DNA of 64,000 bases from Litorimonas sp. (GCA_029936425.1 JAPYSU010000002.1:62001-126000); one strand, 5' to 3'; positions 44,237 to 53,335 are shown, numbered from the stretch's first letter. Notes: generated from the letters alone by a model not told the origin. Numbers and translations are program-made.

Positions 44237-46282
44237 TTAGTTTGAATAGGGATTTTGGCTGTAAGGTTGTGGGTGCCCGCCCCCTTGGCTTTGTAGATAT
44301 TGAGGTTCGGCGTAAGGGCTGCCATTAGGGCTATAGCCTTGAGTCATGTTCTGTTGGGGAGCGATGCCGGCTTGAGGGTAGCCTTCCGTATAGGTCTCGG
44401 CTGACGGCGTCCATTCGACCGGACCCGACTGTTCGGCGTGGCTATTCTGGTACGCAGGGCTTAAAGGCGCGTAATTTCCAGCCTGCTCATCATATCCTGT
44501 CGTTCGATACGGATCTGCAGGATAGTTTTCAGATATCCCGGTTTCATAATGTCCAGCACTATCCTGATACGTCTGTGGCCCGCTGTAAGGCTGGGCAGGC
44601 GTTTGCCCGCAACCTGCGTCTTCATAATCAGCATATTCATAAGGCTTGGGCGCGTGTTGCGGCGTAACGGGTTCAGGAATTGGGGCGCCATAGACAGGAT
44701 CAGCCGTCGTCGTATCTCTACGCTGACGGTTCGCAGCACTTTTACTCGTATAAAGACGCGGATCGAGAAAGACTCGTGCCATGGCCACCATAAACAATGT
44801 GAAACCCCAACCTACTACCGCCAAGGCGAACATCAAAATGCGCAGATTTCTTCCTTTGATGGCGTATCGGGCGCGGGAAATTTCCCGAATGTTTTCATTA
44901 TTGGATTCAGACTGTGTCTGATTGATTAAAGCTTCCTGCTCCTTGGTATTATAAGTATTGAGCCGATCCGCCAAAGTTTCACGCTCTCTCATCAAATTTT
45001 GAAATTTCGGGTAAAGTTGAGTTAAACGACGCACTTTTGCATCAGCACTGTCAAGCTGACGTTGAAGCGTAAACTCTTTTTCACGCAAAGAATTGGCACT
45101 GGCTTGGAGCGTATTACGCCTTGTAGCAAGTTCCTGAAAAACGGGGTTCGGACCAACACGACGCCCCCCTGAAGCCTGCCCCCCATAACCGGATTGAACA
45201 GAACGTAACTCTTCCAGCTCCGCCCTTTTCTGACGGACGGGATCACTTGTGGGTAAGTACTTCGCCAAGAGCTGCCCAAGTTCGAGCTCTGCTTGAGCAA
45301 TGCGTTGCGAGGCGCGATCATCCCGGTAAAGATCTATGGTTTGCGGCGTTTGACGAAGCTGGTCTTCAACTTCTGCCAGAGCCGCTTCCGTTTCGGAAAT
45401 ATCGGCTCGCGTCGAATTCAGGCTTGCTTTGAGATCCTCTGTGCGTTTCTGAACGCCTTCCTGTTCAGACTCAAAATCTGACACATTATTTTTTTCCAGG
45501 AAATTTGCGATCAATTGCTCATTTTGATCGAGTTGTTGTTCCGTCGCTTTTCTACGTTGAGCAATAACATCTCCCGCCCCCTCAACAAAAACACTCCGAC
45601 GGAATGTTCTGTAAGTATCCATGAAGGCATTAAGTGTTTCTACAGCAACTGCCGGGTCCTCATGTTTATAGACAAGCTGAATAATTGAGGATTTGGGTTG
45701 CGGCATTACTACAAAAGCTGATTCTACGCGATTTCTGCGTTCCATCTGGGCTTCGCGGATTTGGGCTTGGTCGTTTCCGGCAGACCGGATTTTCTTTTCT
45801 GCCGCCTCATCAAAGCGGAGGCTTTCGGCAGGGGTTGACGTCATCTGCCCGATGACAGCATCAATCACTTCCGGGTTTTTGATAATTTCCATTTCATTAC
45901 GGGTGATTGTGTCGGATGTAATCTGAAGATTATTCTGAGCGTTTTGAGAGCCAACACCCTGATAGACATACTCATCCCCAAGCTGAACCATCAGACTACC
46001 ATGGGCGGAGTAACTGCGTTTGAAATCTTTCGTCGCGAACCACGCCACGACAACACCAAGAATGAAAAGAGGGATGAGCCATTTAAGCTGTCGCCCAAAG
46101 GATTTTACAGCCTCTGACAGCCGAATATTTGGTACGCCATGTGCGTAGTCCGCGACCGTCAAATCCCCTTTTCGGACATTGGGAGTTGTCGATCCATTCC
46201 CTGAACGGCGATCATACCTCGACGCCGAACCCGCATCAATTTCGCGTTTCCCACGTTTTTTTCCAAGACCAAATACGGCCAT
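44237..46282 (-). CDS. hfsA: Wzz-type polysaccharide co-polymerase with Tyr-rich tail, HfsA-like
   Basis: A 681-residue inner-membrane protein. A cytoplasmic N-terminus (~1-65) is followed by TM1 (~68-83), a periplasmic Wzz domain, long coiled coils (~260-330 and 390-480), and TM2 (LMFALAVVGWGFTLFMVAMA, ~505). The last 154 residues are a low-complexity Pro/Gln/Ser/Tyr tail with 19 tyrosines. There is no Walker motif, so no tyrosine-kinase domain is fused. Wzz proteins set chain length or gate export with the outer-membrane channel; HfsA is the holdfast member. ATG at 46282 has GAGGGTGG before it. It is divergent from the Wza-like gene. Confidence 0.85.
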   Translation of the reverse strand: MAVFGLGKKRGKREIDAGSASRYDRRSGNGSTTPNVRKGDLTVADYAHGVPNIRLSEAVKSFGRQLKWLIPLFILGVVVAWFATKDFKRSYSAHGSLMVQLGDEYVYQGVGSQNAQNNLQITSDTITRNEMEIIKNPEVIDAVIGQMTSTPAESLRFDEAAEKKIRSAGNDQAQIREAQMERRNRVESAFVVMPQPKSSIIQLVYKHEDPAVAVETLNAFMDTYRTFRRSVFVEGAGDVIAQRRKATEQQLDQNEQLIANFLEKNNVSDFESEQEGVQKRTEDLKASLNSTRADISETEAALAEVEDQLRQTPQTIDLYRDDRASQRIAQAELELGQLLAKYLPTSDPVRQKRAELEELRSVQSGYGGQASGGRRVGPNPVFQELATRRNTLQASANSLREKEFTLQRQLDSADAKVRRLTQLYPKFQNLMRERETLADRLNTYNTKEQEALINQTQSESNNENIREISRARYAIKGRNLRILMFALAVVGWGFTLFMVAMARVFLDPRLYTSKSAANRQRRDTTTADPVYGAPIPEPVTPQHAPKPYEYADYEDAGCGQTPAQPYSGPQTYQDSAGHYETGISENYPADPYRTTGYDEQAGNYAPLSPAYQNSHAEQSGPVEWTPSAETYTEGYPQAGIAPQQNMTQGYSPNGSPYAEPQYLQSQGGGHPQPYSQNPYSN

Positions 46283-46406
46283 AACCACCCTCAGTTTGAT
46301 TCGTTAACTATAAGGCGTTCTAAATTTTAATATTTCCTTATCCATTCTTGTTAATATTTGAAAAAAGCGACCTTATGGCAGCAAAACCCCGACTCGAGCC
46401 CGATTT

Positions 46407-47309
46407 ATGCAGAAACCCCTGAAATTCCTAAGCTTGGTACTGCTTTCAGGAACCTTTCTGAGCAGTGTTTCGACCGAATCAATAGCCCAGTCCCGCTACG
46501 GAAATGCCGTCCCTCAAGGGCACAATCACGCTCATACTCAGATGAAGCCTGTTCCTGGCGGCCGTTATGGACAACTTCCTCCGCCAAAATATGGGGGATT
46601 AATGGCGCGCCTCAGAGGTCAAAAACATCCCGCCTATCAGACGCCCGCGCGCCCGGCCCCGCCCGGCGCCGTGTTTCAACAATGGATCGAATGGGAACCG
46701 GATTATCTGATCCAGCCTGAAGATCAGCTTGATATTGTTGTTTCTTCGGCGCCCGAACTTTCCAGAACACTGACAGTCGGTCCAGACGGCCGAATTGTCA
46801 TGCCTATGAGCCAACCGATAATGGCCGCCGGAAAGAGTTTTGTTCAGGTACAAAGATTATTGAGCGCAGAGTTATCGAAACAATTACGCGACCCCACAGT
46901 CGCAGTGACGCCCCGCGCTTATGCACCGCAGCAAATATTTGTGGGCGGAGAGGTTGGAGCGCCGGGAACCTACACTATTCCGGGGCAAATTGGAGCCTTG
47001 GAAGCCATTTTGATGGCGGGCGGTATGCGCCCGACTGCGCGAACATCTCAAGTCGCAGTTCTTCGCCGTGCGCCAAATGGCGGGATGATGATGCGGACGG
47101 TAAATATCAAAAACGGATTACTGAATATCCGTGAATATAACGACAATATGCAGCTGCGCCGCGGCGATATTATCTATGTTCCGCAATCTACTATCGCGGA
47201 AGTCGGAACCTTCATGCAGAATTTCCGAAATGCCCTGCCTGTCGGAGTCAATTTAAGCTACCAGTTCGGCAATGGCGGAAATAACGGCACGACGGTTATC
47301 TCGCCTTAA
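46407..47309 (+). CDS. hfsD: Polysaccharide export outer-membrane protein (Wza/HfsD-like)
   Basis: A 300-residue protein with a Sec signal ending near residue 28 (SIAQ). A basic, His/Pro-rich stretch (~30-80) leads into the Poly_export domain (YLIQPEDQLDIVVSSAPELSRTLTVGPDGRIVMP divided near residue 110) and SLBB domain (IFVGGEVGAPGTYTIPGQIGALEAILMAGG, ~175-205). It forms the periplasmic/outer-membrane export channel. No lipobox Cys is seen after the signal, unlike classical Wza. It is divergent from the Wzz-like gene, which should be its inner-membrane partner. The start has no strong ribosome site. Confidence 0.87.
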   Translation: MQKPLKFLSLVLLSGTFLSSVSTESIAQSRYGNAVPQGHNHAHTQMKPVPGGRYGQLPPPKYGGLMARLRGQKHPAYQTPARPAPPGAVFQQWIEWEPDYLIQPEDQLDIVVSSAPELSRTLTVGPDGRIVMPMSQPIMAAGKSFVQVQRLLSAELSKQLRDPTVAVTPRAYAPQQIFVGGEVGAPGTYTIPGQIGALEAILMAGGMRPTARTSQVAVLRRAPNGGMMMRTVNIKNGLLNIREYNDNMQLRRGDIIYVPQSTIAEVGTFMQNFRNALPVGVNLSYQFGNGGNNGTTVISP

Positions 47310-47376
47310 TCGTTTCACCAAGTCGTCAACAACTTCGCATTTTTAATGAAGAACCGCTTTATGGCTCTTTTGAAAA

Positions 47377-47673
47377 TCAGGCCGCTGTCTTCACCATCTG
47401 GCGGTTTTCAGCCAACCATCCGCGCGCTGCTTTCAGAGCGAGCGTCACATCCTGTGAGCTCATCTCATTCTTCAGCTGAGCTTGATACGCTTTTGCCGGG
47501 TTAGACCCCATCATGGCCGCAAGGCTAAACCATTTATGCGCTTCAACAAAATCAGGACCGCGATCCTCGACATCTGTTGAATAAATAAGCCCCAAACGGA
47601 ACATATCTTCTGAATTGGCTTGAACGGCGATTGCCTGTTCGGCTTCTTGTACTTCGAGTGTTGTAAAGGCCAT
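47377..47673 (-). CDS. Small Sel1-like repeat protein
   Basis: A 98-residue soluble helical protein. SEDMFRLGLIYSTD...DFVEAHKWFSLAAMMGSNPA reads as one Sel1/TPR-like repeat (residues ~20-60) with the AHKWFSLAA consensus. It has no signal peptide. GGGGGG precedes the ATG by 6 nt. Such short Sel1 proteins are common in Alphaproteobacteria and mediate protein contacts; no partner is evident. It converges on the polysaccharide export gene. Confidence 0.75.
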   Translation of the reverse strand: MAFTTLEVQEAEQAIAVQANSEDMFRLGLIYSTDVEDRGPDFVEAHKWFSLAAMMGSNPAKAYQAQLKNEMSSQDVTLALKAARGWLAENRQMVKTAA

Positions 47674-48049
47674 GTGACCCCCCTGTGTTTATCCATCTCA
47701 CCTAATACCATCGAGAGCCCAGGATTATGGTCTTTCGAGGCCGCCGGTTGCGCCGGATTTTTCCGTGTCACTCAGGGCGTGATCAGACTTTTGCCTGACA
47801 GGATAAACATTGGGTTAATATCAAACAGGGTTAATCGAGATTTATAGTTGTTAAATGAAGTAAATAGGAATTACTATTCGGTTATTTCAAAGTTAAACTT
47901 ACGTTACACTTAGATATGAATAAGAAAAGCTAGAGTATAGCTATAATAAAACTTAAGCATACCAACTTACACAAAAATCAAAAATAAAATTATTTTTTTG
48001 AAAAAAAACATCAAATCTGTCTGTTTTTTCCAGTTTTGGCACGCATGGT
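47674..48049. other. Intergenic region between nitroreductase and Sel1-like gene
   Basis: 376 bp. The left 100 bp are the Sel1 gene's 5' region and include CACCTAATACC, which recurs near 57841. The right half (47860-48030) is very AT-rich with long A/T runs. I see no coding potential or clear RNA. Confidence 0.4.
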
Positions 48050-48739
48050 TTAGTCGTAAAACGTCGAAACTTCGTCCAATCCTGCACGATCCGCATAAAG
48101 ATTGTTGACAGGATTATCCGGATTTCCATAGCCAAGAGACATGCCGACCAGAACTTCCTGCGTCTCCGGAATATCCAAAAATGTGCCGACCAGATCCGGC
48201 CAATTGCGCCACCACCCCTGCGGCGCTGTATGAAGACCGTGTTCCCGGGCGAGCAACATGATGGATTGAAGCAATATACCTATATCCATATATTGCGGCA
48301 TGCCGAGACGTTTATCCCCCGTTATTATAAGGCCAACAGGCGCTTCGAAAAACTTTATATTCTGCAAAAGCCAAGTTAGGCGTCCCGCTTTATTATCTTT
48401 TTCAATCCCCAATAGCGCATACATATCTTCGCCCAATTTATACCGCCAGGATCTGTGTGGCTCCCAAAGAGGGGAAGGATAAGCGGGATAGGTTGGGTCC
48501 TCTGTCTCTCCCGCCTGGGCACGCCTGACGCCCTCCTCGGTCATTTTCCGCAAAGTCTCGCCGCGCACGACATGGATTTTCCATGGCTGCAGATTGCCGC
48601 CGGACGGACTCCGCATCGCTTTTTCAAGTATGCCTCTCAAAAGCTCATCCGGGACGGGTTTATCCAGAAAGTCGCGGGTGGTGATGCGCGTCTCAAGCGC
48701 ATCTGTGACGCTGGCCGACTTTCCGGTGTCTAAACTCAT
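48050..48739 (-). CDS. Nitroreductase family protein
   Basis: A 229-residue FMN oxidoreductase. The N-terminal arginine-containing RITTRDFLDKPVPDELL and AMRSPSGGNLQPWKIHVV are the FMN-phosphate and cofactor-binding parts, and GMSLGYGNPDNPVN is the C-terminal family motif. It reduces nitroaromatics, quinones or flavins with NAD(P)H; the physiological substrate is unknown. Its start overlaps a tiny membrane protein by ATGA, making it the last gene of the gatCAB transcription unit. Confidence 0.9.
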   Translation of the reverse strand: MSLDTGKSASVTDALETRITTRDFLDKPVPDELLRGILEKAMRSPSGGNLQPWKIHVVRGETLRKMTEEGVRRAQAGETEDPTYPAYPSPLWEPHRSWRYKLGEDMYALLGIEKDNKAGRLTWLLQNIKFFEAPVGLIITGDKRLGMPQYMDIGILLQSIMLLAREHGLHTAPQGWWRNWPDLVGTFLDIPETQEVLVGMSLGYGNPDNPVNNLYADRAGLDEVSTFYD

Positions 48740-48912
48740 TTATTCCGTTCCTTAAACTTACCTATCCAAATCAATAAAAAATAATCGGCCAAACCGACAA
48801 GAACGCCAATAATTATCGCAGCAACCAAATTCTCCGATTGCCTGTTAATCAAAAAGGCAAGACCCATTCCAATAATGAGGGCGCCGAATGCTGGGCCTTC
48901 CTGAACTTTCAT
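48736..48912 (-). CDS. Tiny membrane protein (58 aa), paralogue of its upstream neighbour
   Basis: Read from the sequence: ATG at 48912, stop overlapping the nitroreductase start. Two hydrophobic segments (FGALIIGMGLAFLI and LVAAIIIGVLVGLADYFLLIWI) suggest a hairpin with basic ends. The second segment aligns with the neighbour's IGAVIGVSDYLALKYVL. ATGA overlaps at both ends indicate strict translational coupling. No family is recognised. Confidence 0.7.
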   Translation of the reverse strand: MKVQEGPAFGALIIGMGLAFLINRQSENLVAAIIIGVLVGLADYFLLIWIGKFKERNK

Positions 48913-49115
48913 TTCCGATTTCGTCCTCTGAATGTTTTTGATAAAACATATTTCAAGGCCAAATAATCAGAAACACCGATAACGGCCCCAATGGCTGATG
49001 AGATCAATGGGCCTAACTCCGTCAAAACAATGAGAGCATAAGCCACGCCGATTGCAAAAATCAGGCCGCTAAAAGCTGCTATCGCGAACGATATCAAAGT
49101 GAGCTTATTCTGCAA
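48909..49115 (-). CDS. Tiny membrane protein (68 aa) after gatB
   Basis: A 68-residue two-helix membrane protein (LISFAIAAFSGLIFAIGVAY and LGPLISSAIGAVIGVSDYLAL) ending in a basic tail (FRGRNRK). It starts at a TTG directly abutting the gatB stop and ends in an ATGA overlap with a shorter paralogue. The shared pattern IGxxxGxxDYxxL between the two suggests a duplication. Glycine spacing suggests helix packing, perhaps with each other. Function unknown. Confidence 0.7.
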   Translation of the reverse strand: MQNKLTLISFAIAAFSGLIFAIGVAYALIVLTELGPLISSAIGAVIGVSDYLALKYVLSKTFRGRNRK

Positions 49116-50609
49116 TTATAGCCCCAGCTTCTCACGCAGAACCTTGTTCACTGCTTGCGGATTGGCTTTGCCTTGACTGGCTTTCATCACCTGCCCGACA
49201 AAGAAACCGATAAGTTTCGGATTTTCTTTCGCTGCAGCGGCCTGATCCGGGTTATCGTCGATGACCATTTGCACCATGGTTTCAATGGCGCCCATATCCG
49301 TCACCTGTTTCAAGCCCTGGGCTTCGATAATTTCGTCTGCCGAACCTTCGCCGTTAAACATACGTTCAAAGACTTGTTTGGCAATCTTACCCGAAATTGT
49401 GTCATCCGCGATACGGTCAAGCAATCCACCGAGCATATCGGCTGAAACCGGGCTTTCCTCTAATTCGAGGTCCGCTTTGTTAAGCGCGCCGAACAATTCC
49501 ACCATCGTCCAGTTGGACGCAATTTTAGCGTCGCGTCCTTTGGCGACGGCTTCGTAAAAGTCTGCTTTCGTCGCATCCGCTGTAAGAATACGGGCGTCAT
49601 ATTCCGGCAGGCCATACTCGGTCATAAAACGGGCTTTACGAGCGTCCGGCATTTCCGGCAGTTCGGATTTGATCCGATCCACAAAGCTCTGCTCAAGTTT
49701 GAGCGGAAGAAGATCCGGGTCCGGGAAATAGCGGTAGTCATGGGCATCTTCTTTGGAACGCATAGTACGTGTTTCGCCCTTTATACTGTCAAAGAGACGC
49801 GTTTCCTGATCTATTGTACCGCCTGCTTCGATAATTTCGATATGGCGACGCGCCTCATAATTAATGGCCTGTCGGATGAAGCGCATGGAGTTGACGTTTT
49901 TAATCTCGCACCGCGTCCCAAGCTCTCCGCCAGGTTTGCGAACCGAGACGTTTACATCAGCGCGTAGATTACCCTTTTCCATATCACCGTCACAGGTGCC
50001 AAGCGCCCGGACAATGCCGCGAAGCTTTTCGACATAAGCAGAGGCTTCTTCCGGGGAGCGCATATCCGGCTTGGACACGATTTCCATCAATGCCACACCG
50101 CAGCGGTTCAGATCGACATATGTCTCATCCGGCGAAAGGTCATGCACGGATTTCCCGGCGTCCTGCTCCAGATGGAGCCGTTCAATCCCGACGGCCACTT
50201 CGTCGCCGACATTGCCGTCCGCATCTATCGGCAAAATGTCAATCTCGCCTTCACCCACCACAGGAAATTCGAATTGGGAAATCTGATAGCCTTGCGGCAG
50301 ATCGACATAGAAGTAATTCTTGCGGTCAAAGCGTGAGAACAGATTGATTTTTGCGTTCAGGCCCAGACCTGTCTTAACGGCTTGCTCGACGCAAAACTCA
50401 TTCACCACCGGCAACATGCCCGGCATACCGGCATCGACGAGCGACACCTGACTGTTCGGCTCGGAACCATAAGCGGTCGAAGAGCTCGAGAAGAGTTTAG
50501 ACTTACTGGCCACTTGGGCATGAACTTCCAGCCCGATAATGACTTCCCAGTCACCCGTTTCGCCTTTGATCCAATCTTTTTTATCCGCAACGCGTTCTGC
50601 TGTGAACAT
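49116..50609 (-). CDS. gatB: Asp-tRNA(Asn)/Glu-tRNA(Gln) amidotransferase subunit B
   Basis: A 497-residue GatB. EVIIGLEVHAQV and KLFSSSSTAYGSEPNSQVSLVDAGMPG open the kinase-like cradle domain, and the C-terminal helical and YqeY-like domains (VGQVMKASQGKANPQAVNKVL) bind tRNA. It phosphorylates Glu- or Asp-charged tRNA for amidation with ammonia from GatA. ATG at 50609 has AGGA before it and lies 2 nt after a small membrane gene that separates it from gatA. The gene neighbourhood also contains tRNA-Asn at 58003. Confidence 0.97.
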   Translation of the reverse strand: MFTAERVADKKDWIKGETGDWEVIIGLEVHAQVASKSKLFSSSSTAYGSEPNSQVSLVDAGMPGMLPVVNEFCVEQAVKTGLGLNAKINLFSRFDRKNYFYVDLPQGYQISQFEFPVVGEGEIDILPIDADGNVGDEVAVGIERLHLEQDAGKSVHDLSPDETYVDLNRCGVALMEIVSKPDMRSPEEASAYVEKLRGIVRALGTCDGDMEKGNLRADVNVSVRKPGGELGTRCEIKNVNSMRFIRQAINYEARRHIEIIEAGGTIDQETRLFDSIKGETRTMRSKEDAHDYRYFPDPDLLPLKLEQSFVDRIKSELPEMPDARKARFMTEYGLPEYDARILTADATKADFYEAVAKGRDAKIASNWTMVELFGALNKADLELEESPVSADMLGGLLDRIADDTISGKIAKQVFERMFNGEGSADEIIEAQGLKQVTDMGAIETMVQMVIDDNPDQAAAAKENPKLIGFFVGQVMKASQGKANPQAVNKVLREKLGL

Positions 50610-50611
50610 AT

Positions 50612-50797
50612 TCAAATCCTACTATTCGATTCAGTGTCAATCGGACTTGTAAAATCGTCTATGTTACGTCCAGTTAACTCATTTAATCTTGCTAACAACA
50701 TCTGGAATTGTCTGTCTCGTACTTTTTCTCTTCTTTCTTGCCTCAAAATATTGAAGAACAAAGCAACTAAAACAACAATTACTATACCTTCGAACAT
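50612..50797 (-). CDS. Small membrane protein between gatA and gatB
   Basis: A 61-residue protein with one N-terminal transmembrane helix (GIVIVVLVALFFNIL) and a charged helical cytoplasmic part (RQERREKVRDRQFQMLLARL) that could form a coiled coil. The ATG at 50797 overlaps the gatA stop by one base (TGATG), and its stop is 2 nt before gatB. Insertion of a membrane peptide in the gat operon is unusual. No family recognised. Confidence 0.7.
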   Translation of the reverse strand: MFEGIVIVVLVALFFNILRQERREKVRDRQFQMLLARLNELTGRNIDDFTSPIDTESNSRI

Positions 50798-52263
50798 CAC
50801 ATCCACCATTTTGCAGGCTTGGATTTAAATCCGGCTGCATCTTCTAACGCACTTGCGGCTTTGAAAACTGTTTCTTCATCCAAAGCCCGTCCAATCAATT
50901 GAAGGCCGAGCGGCAAACCATTCTTGTCAAGTCCTGCTGGAACAGAGATCCCTGGCAGACCCGCCAAGTTCGTTGTGACCGTAAAGATATCATTCAAATA
51001 CATTTGAACGGGATCGCTGACTTTTCGTCCAACGGCAAATGCTGCGCTCGGCGCTGTCGGAGTCAGGATCGCATCGCATTTCGCCCACGCATTTTCAAAA
51101 TCCTGAACGATGCGGGTTCGCACTTTTTGCGCGCGTAAGTAATAGGCATCGTAATATCCGGCAGAGAGCACATAAGTGCCAATCATGATGCGGCGGCGGA
51201 CTTCCTGGCCAAAGCCCTCTGTCCGCGTGCGTTCATAAGTATCTGCAAGGTTTTCGCCTTCTACGCGAAGGCCATATCGCATACCGTCATATCGCGCGAG
51301 ATTGGATGAGGCTTCCGCTGGCGCGACCACATAATAGGCCGGCAAGGCGTATTTTGTGTGCGGCAAAGAAATCGGCACGATTTCCGCGCCTGCGGCTTTC
51401 ATCCACTCTACGCCTTTATCCCAGAGCGCCTGAATTTCTTCGGGCATCCCATCAATCGTATATTCCTTGGGGATGCCGATGCGTAGGCCTTTGATAGACT
51501 GTCCGCAAGCCTTTGACCATTTCGGCACATCTACATTTAAGGATGTCGAATCTTTCGGGTCATAACCTGACATGGATTCAAGCAAAATCGCCGCGTCTTT
51601 AACCGTCTTGGCAATCGGCCCTGCTTGATCGAGAGAACTGGCAAACGCAACTGTCCCCCAACGGGAGCATCGGCCATAGGTGGGCTTTATCCCGACCGTG
51701 CCCGTAAAAGAGGCGGGCTGACGGATTGAGCCGCCCGTATCCGTCGCGGTCGCGCCCAGGCACATATCCGCCGCCACGGCAGAAGCTGAACCGCCTGAAG
51801 ACCCGCCGGGAACCAGATCCTCGTCCTTACGCCAAGGATTGATAACCGGCCCATAGGCGGAAGTTTCGTTCGAAGAGCCCATAGCAAATTCATCAAGGTT
51901 GAGCTTACCGAGCATCACCATGCCGTCGGCTTTCATATTCGCCGTAACGGAGCTTTCATAAGTCGGAGAAAAATCACCGAGAATTTTAGAGCCTGCACAG
52001 GTTTTCACGCCTTCGGTGCAGAATAAATCCTTCACCGCCAGAGGCGCGCCTTCAAGTAAACCGACCTCACCTTTTGCCCGGCGCGCATCAGAGGCTTTTG
52101 CCTGCTCACGAGCCAGATCATGCGTTTCTGAAATAAAGGCGTTGAGTTTCTTGCCATTTTCACACGCTTTAATATGTGCGTCGGTCAGCTCTACCGAACT
52201 GAAATCGCCCTTGGCCATACCTTCCAAAGCATCAAACAGGGAAAGTTGTGTTAAATCGCTCAT
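50797..52263 (-). CDS. gatA: Asp-tRNA(Asn)/Glu-tRNA(Gln) amidotransferase subunit A
   Basis: A 488-residue amidase-signature enzyme. The Ser-cisSer-Lys triad is Lys78 (LAVKDLF), Ser155 (PGGSSGGSA) and Ser179 (DTGGSIRQPAS). It hydrolyses glutamine and passes ammonia to GatB. ATG at 52263 is used because it follows GGAGTAGGG and matches the family start; upstream in-frame codons fall within gatC. Order here is gatC-gatA-(small)-gatB. Confidence 0.97.
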   Translation of the reverse strand: MSDLTQLSLFDALEGMAKGDFSSVELTDAHIKACENGKKLNAFISETHDLAREQAKASDARRAKGEVGLLEGAPLAVKDLFCTEGVKTCAGSKILGDFSPTYESSVTANMKADGMVMLGKLNLDEFAMGSSNETSAYGPVINPWRKDEDLVPGGSSGGSASAVAADMCLGATATDTGGSIRQPASFTGTVGIKPTYGRCSRWGTVAFASSLDQAGPIAKTVKDAAILLESMSGYDPKDSTSLNVDVPKWSKACGQSIKGLRIGIPKEYTIDGMPEEIQALWDKGVEWMKAAGAEIVPISLPHTKYALPAYYVVAPAEASSNLARYDGMRYGLRVEGENLADTYERTRTEGFGQEVRRRIMIGTYVLSAGYYDAYYLRAQKVRTRIVQDFENAWAKCDAILTPTAPSAAFAVGRKVSDPVQMYLNDIFTVTTNLAGLPGISVPAGLDKNGLPLGLQLIGRALDEETVFKAASALEDAAGFKSKPAKWWM

Positions 52264-52267
52264 CGCC

Positions 52268-52570
52268 CTACTCCACACTTCTCGGGACAACGAAAAAGCC
52301 ATCATCCTTTTTCGGAGCATTTTTCAAGATGTCCTCGCGCTTGCCGCCATCAGAAATGACATCTTTCCGAAGCGGCGCCGGCATATCCACTGCAGAGGTC
52401 ATAGGCTCGACCCCTTCGACATCGACTTCGTTTAACTGCTCAATCCACCCCAGAATACCGTTCAAATCATCCGCCAAGGGTTGAAGCTGATCTGTTTCGA
52501 CATGAAGACGCGACAGCCGCGCAATTTTCTTGACGTCGTCAGCACTGACGCCGTTTTCGGGGTTAGCCAT
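52268..52570 (-). CDS. gatC: Asp-tRNA(Asn)/Glu-tRNA(Gln) amidotransferase subunit C
   Basis: A 100-residue GatC. The start VSADDVKKIARLSRLHV and the central ILGWIEQLNEVDVEGVEPMTSAV with LRKDVISDG are diagnostic. It wraps around GatA and stabilises the complex. GAGG lies just before the ATG. It is the first gene of the leftward operon and ends 4 nt before the gatA start. Confidence 0.96.
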   Translation of the reverse strand: MANPENGVSADDVKKIARLSRLHVETDQLQPLADDLNGILGWIEQLNEVDVEGVEPMTSAVDMPAPLRKDVISDGGKREDILKNAPKKDDGFFVVPRSVE

Positions 52571-52720
52571 GAAAGCCTCGATATTAGCCCGTCTCCGGGT
52601 GTTAAAATTAGTCTGGCGAGTTAGCAGGCACGCCCTCCTATCGCAAGAGTTGTGATTGCGCTGTCTGTGCTTTTTCGCTAGTCCGACCTAACTTTCATCC
52701 GTTGTGAATAGCCTGACAAC

Positions 52721-53317
52721 ATGGCCAAATTTGATAATGATATCGTAACGCCGAATACACCCCGAATGGGGAATGCGGTGACTCGCTGGATTGGGCAGCT
52801 GATTCTCGATGGCATGGGCTGGAGAATTACAGGCCAGCTCCCCAATGAGAAAAAAGTCATCTTGATTGGCGCGCCTCATACCTCAAATTGGGACTTGATA
52901 ATTGCCATGTCCTGCGTTTTGGCTGTTGGCTTGAAGTTTAACTGGATGATGAAAAAAGAGGCCTTTTTCTGGCCCTTTGGCAGTTTATGGCGGGCGCTTG
53001 GCGGCATTCCCATTGACCGCAGCCAGAAAAATGATGTCGTTGCGCAGATTACGGAGTGGTTTGAGAATGAAGATCAATTATGGCTAGGCCTGACACCTGA
53101 AGGCACAAGGGCAAAAGTCGAATCTTACAAAAAAGGGTATTTGCGAATGGCCTATGCCACTGGAGCGCCCCTTTATCTCATTGGAATCAAAGCTGATACA
53201 AAAGAGATCGTCCTTGATAGGAAGTGGCCACTCTCATTCGATATTGAACAGGATAATCGCAAAACCAAAGCCTATTTCGATAAGACCTTTAACGGTATCA
53301 ATCCCAAAAATAGCTAG
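52721..53317 (+). CDS. Lysophospholipid acyltransferase family protein, tandem copy 1
   Basis: A 198-residue PlsC-like acyltransferase. The catalytic HX4D motif is in GAPHTSNWDLI, and the substrate-binding block is LTPEGTRAKVESYKKGYLRMA. The family transfers acyl groups to glycerol-3-phosphate or other lipids; this short form lacks an N-terminal anchor and starts PRMGNAVTRWIGQLIL. It is followed 18 nt later by a close paralogue. The specific substrate is unknown. Confidence 0.88.
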   Translation: MAKFDNDIVTPNTPRMGNAVTRWIGQLILDGMGWRITGQLPNEKKVILIGAPHTSNWDLIIAMSCVLAVGLKFNWMMKKEAFFWPFGSLWRALGGIPIDRSQKNDVVAQITEWFENEDQLWLGLTPEGTRAKVESYKKGYLRMAYATGAPLYLIGIKADTKEIVLDRKWPLSFDIEQDNRKTKAYFDKTFNGINPKNS

Positions 53318-53335
53318 TCACCGGATTCTAAAGTT

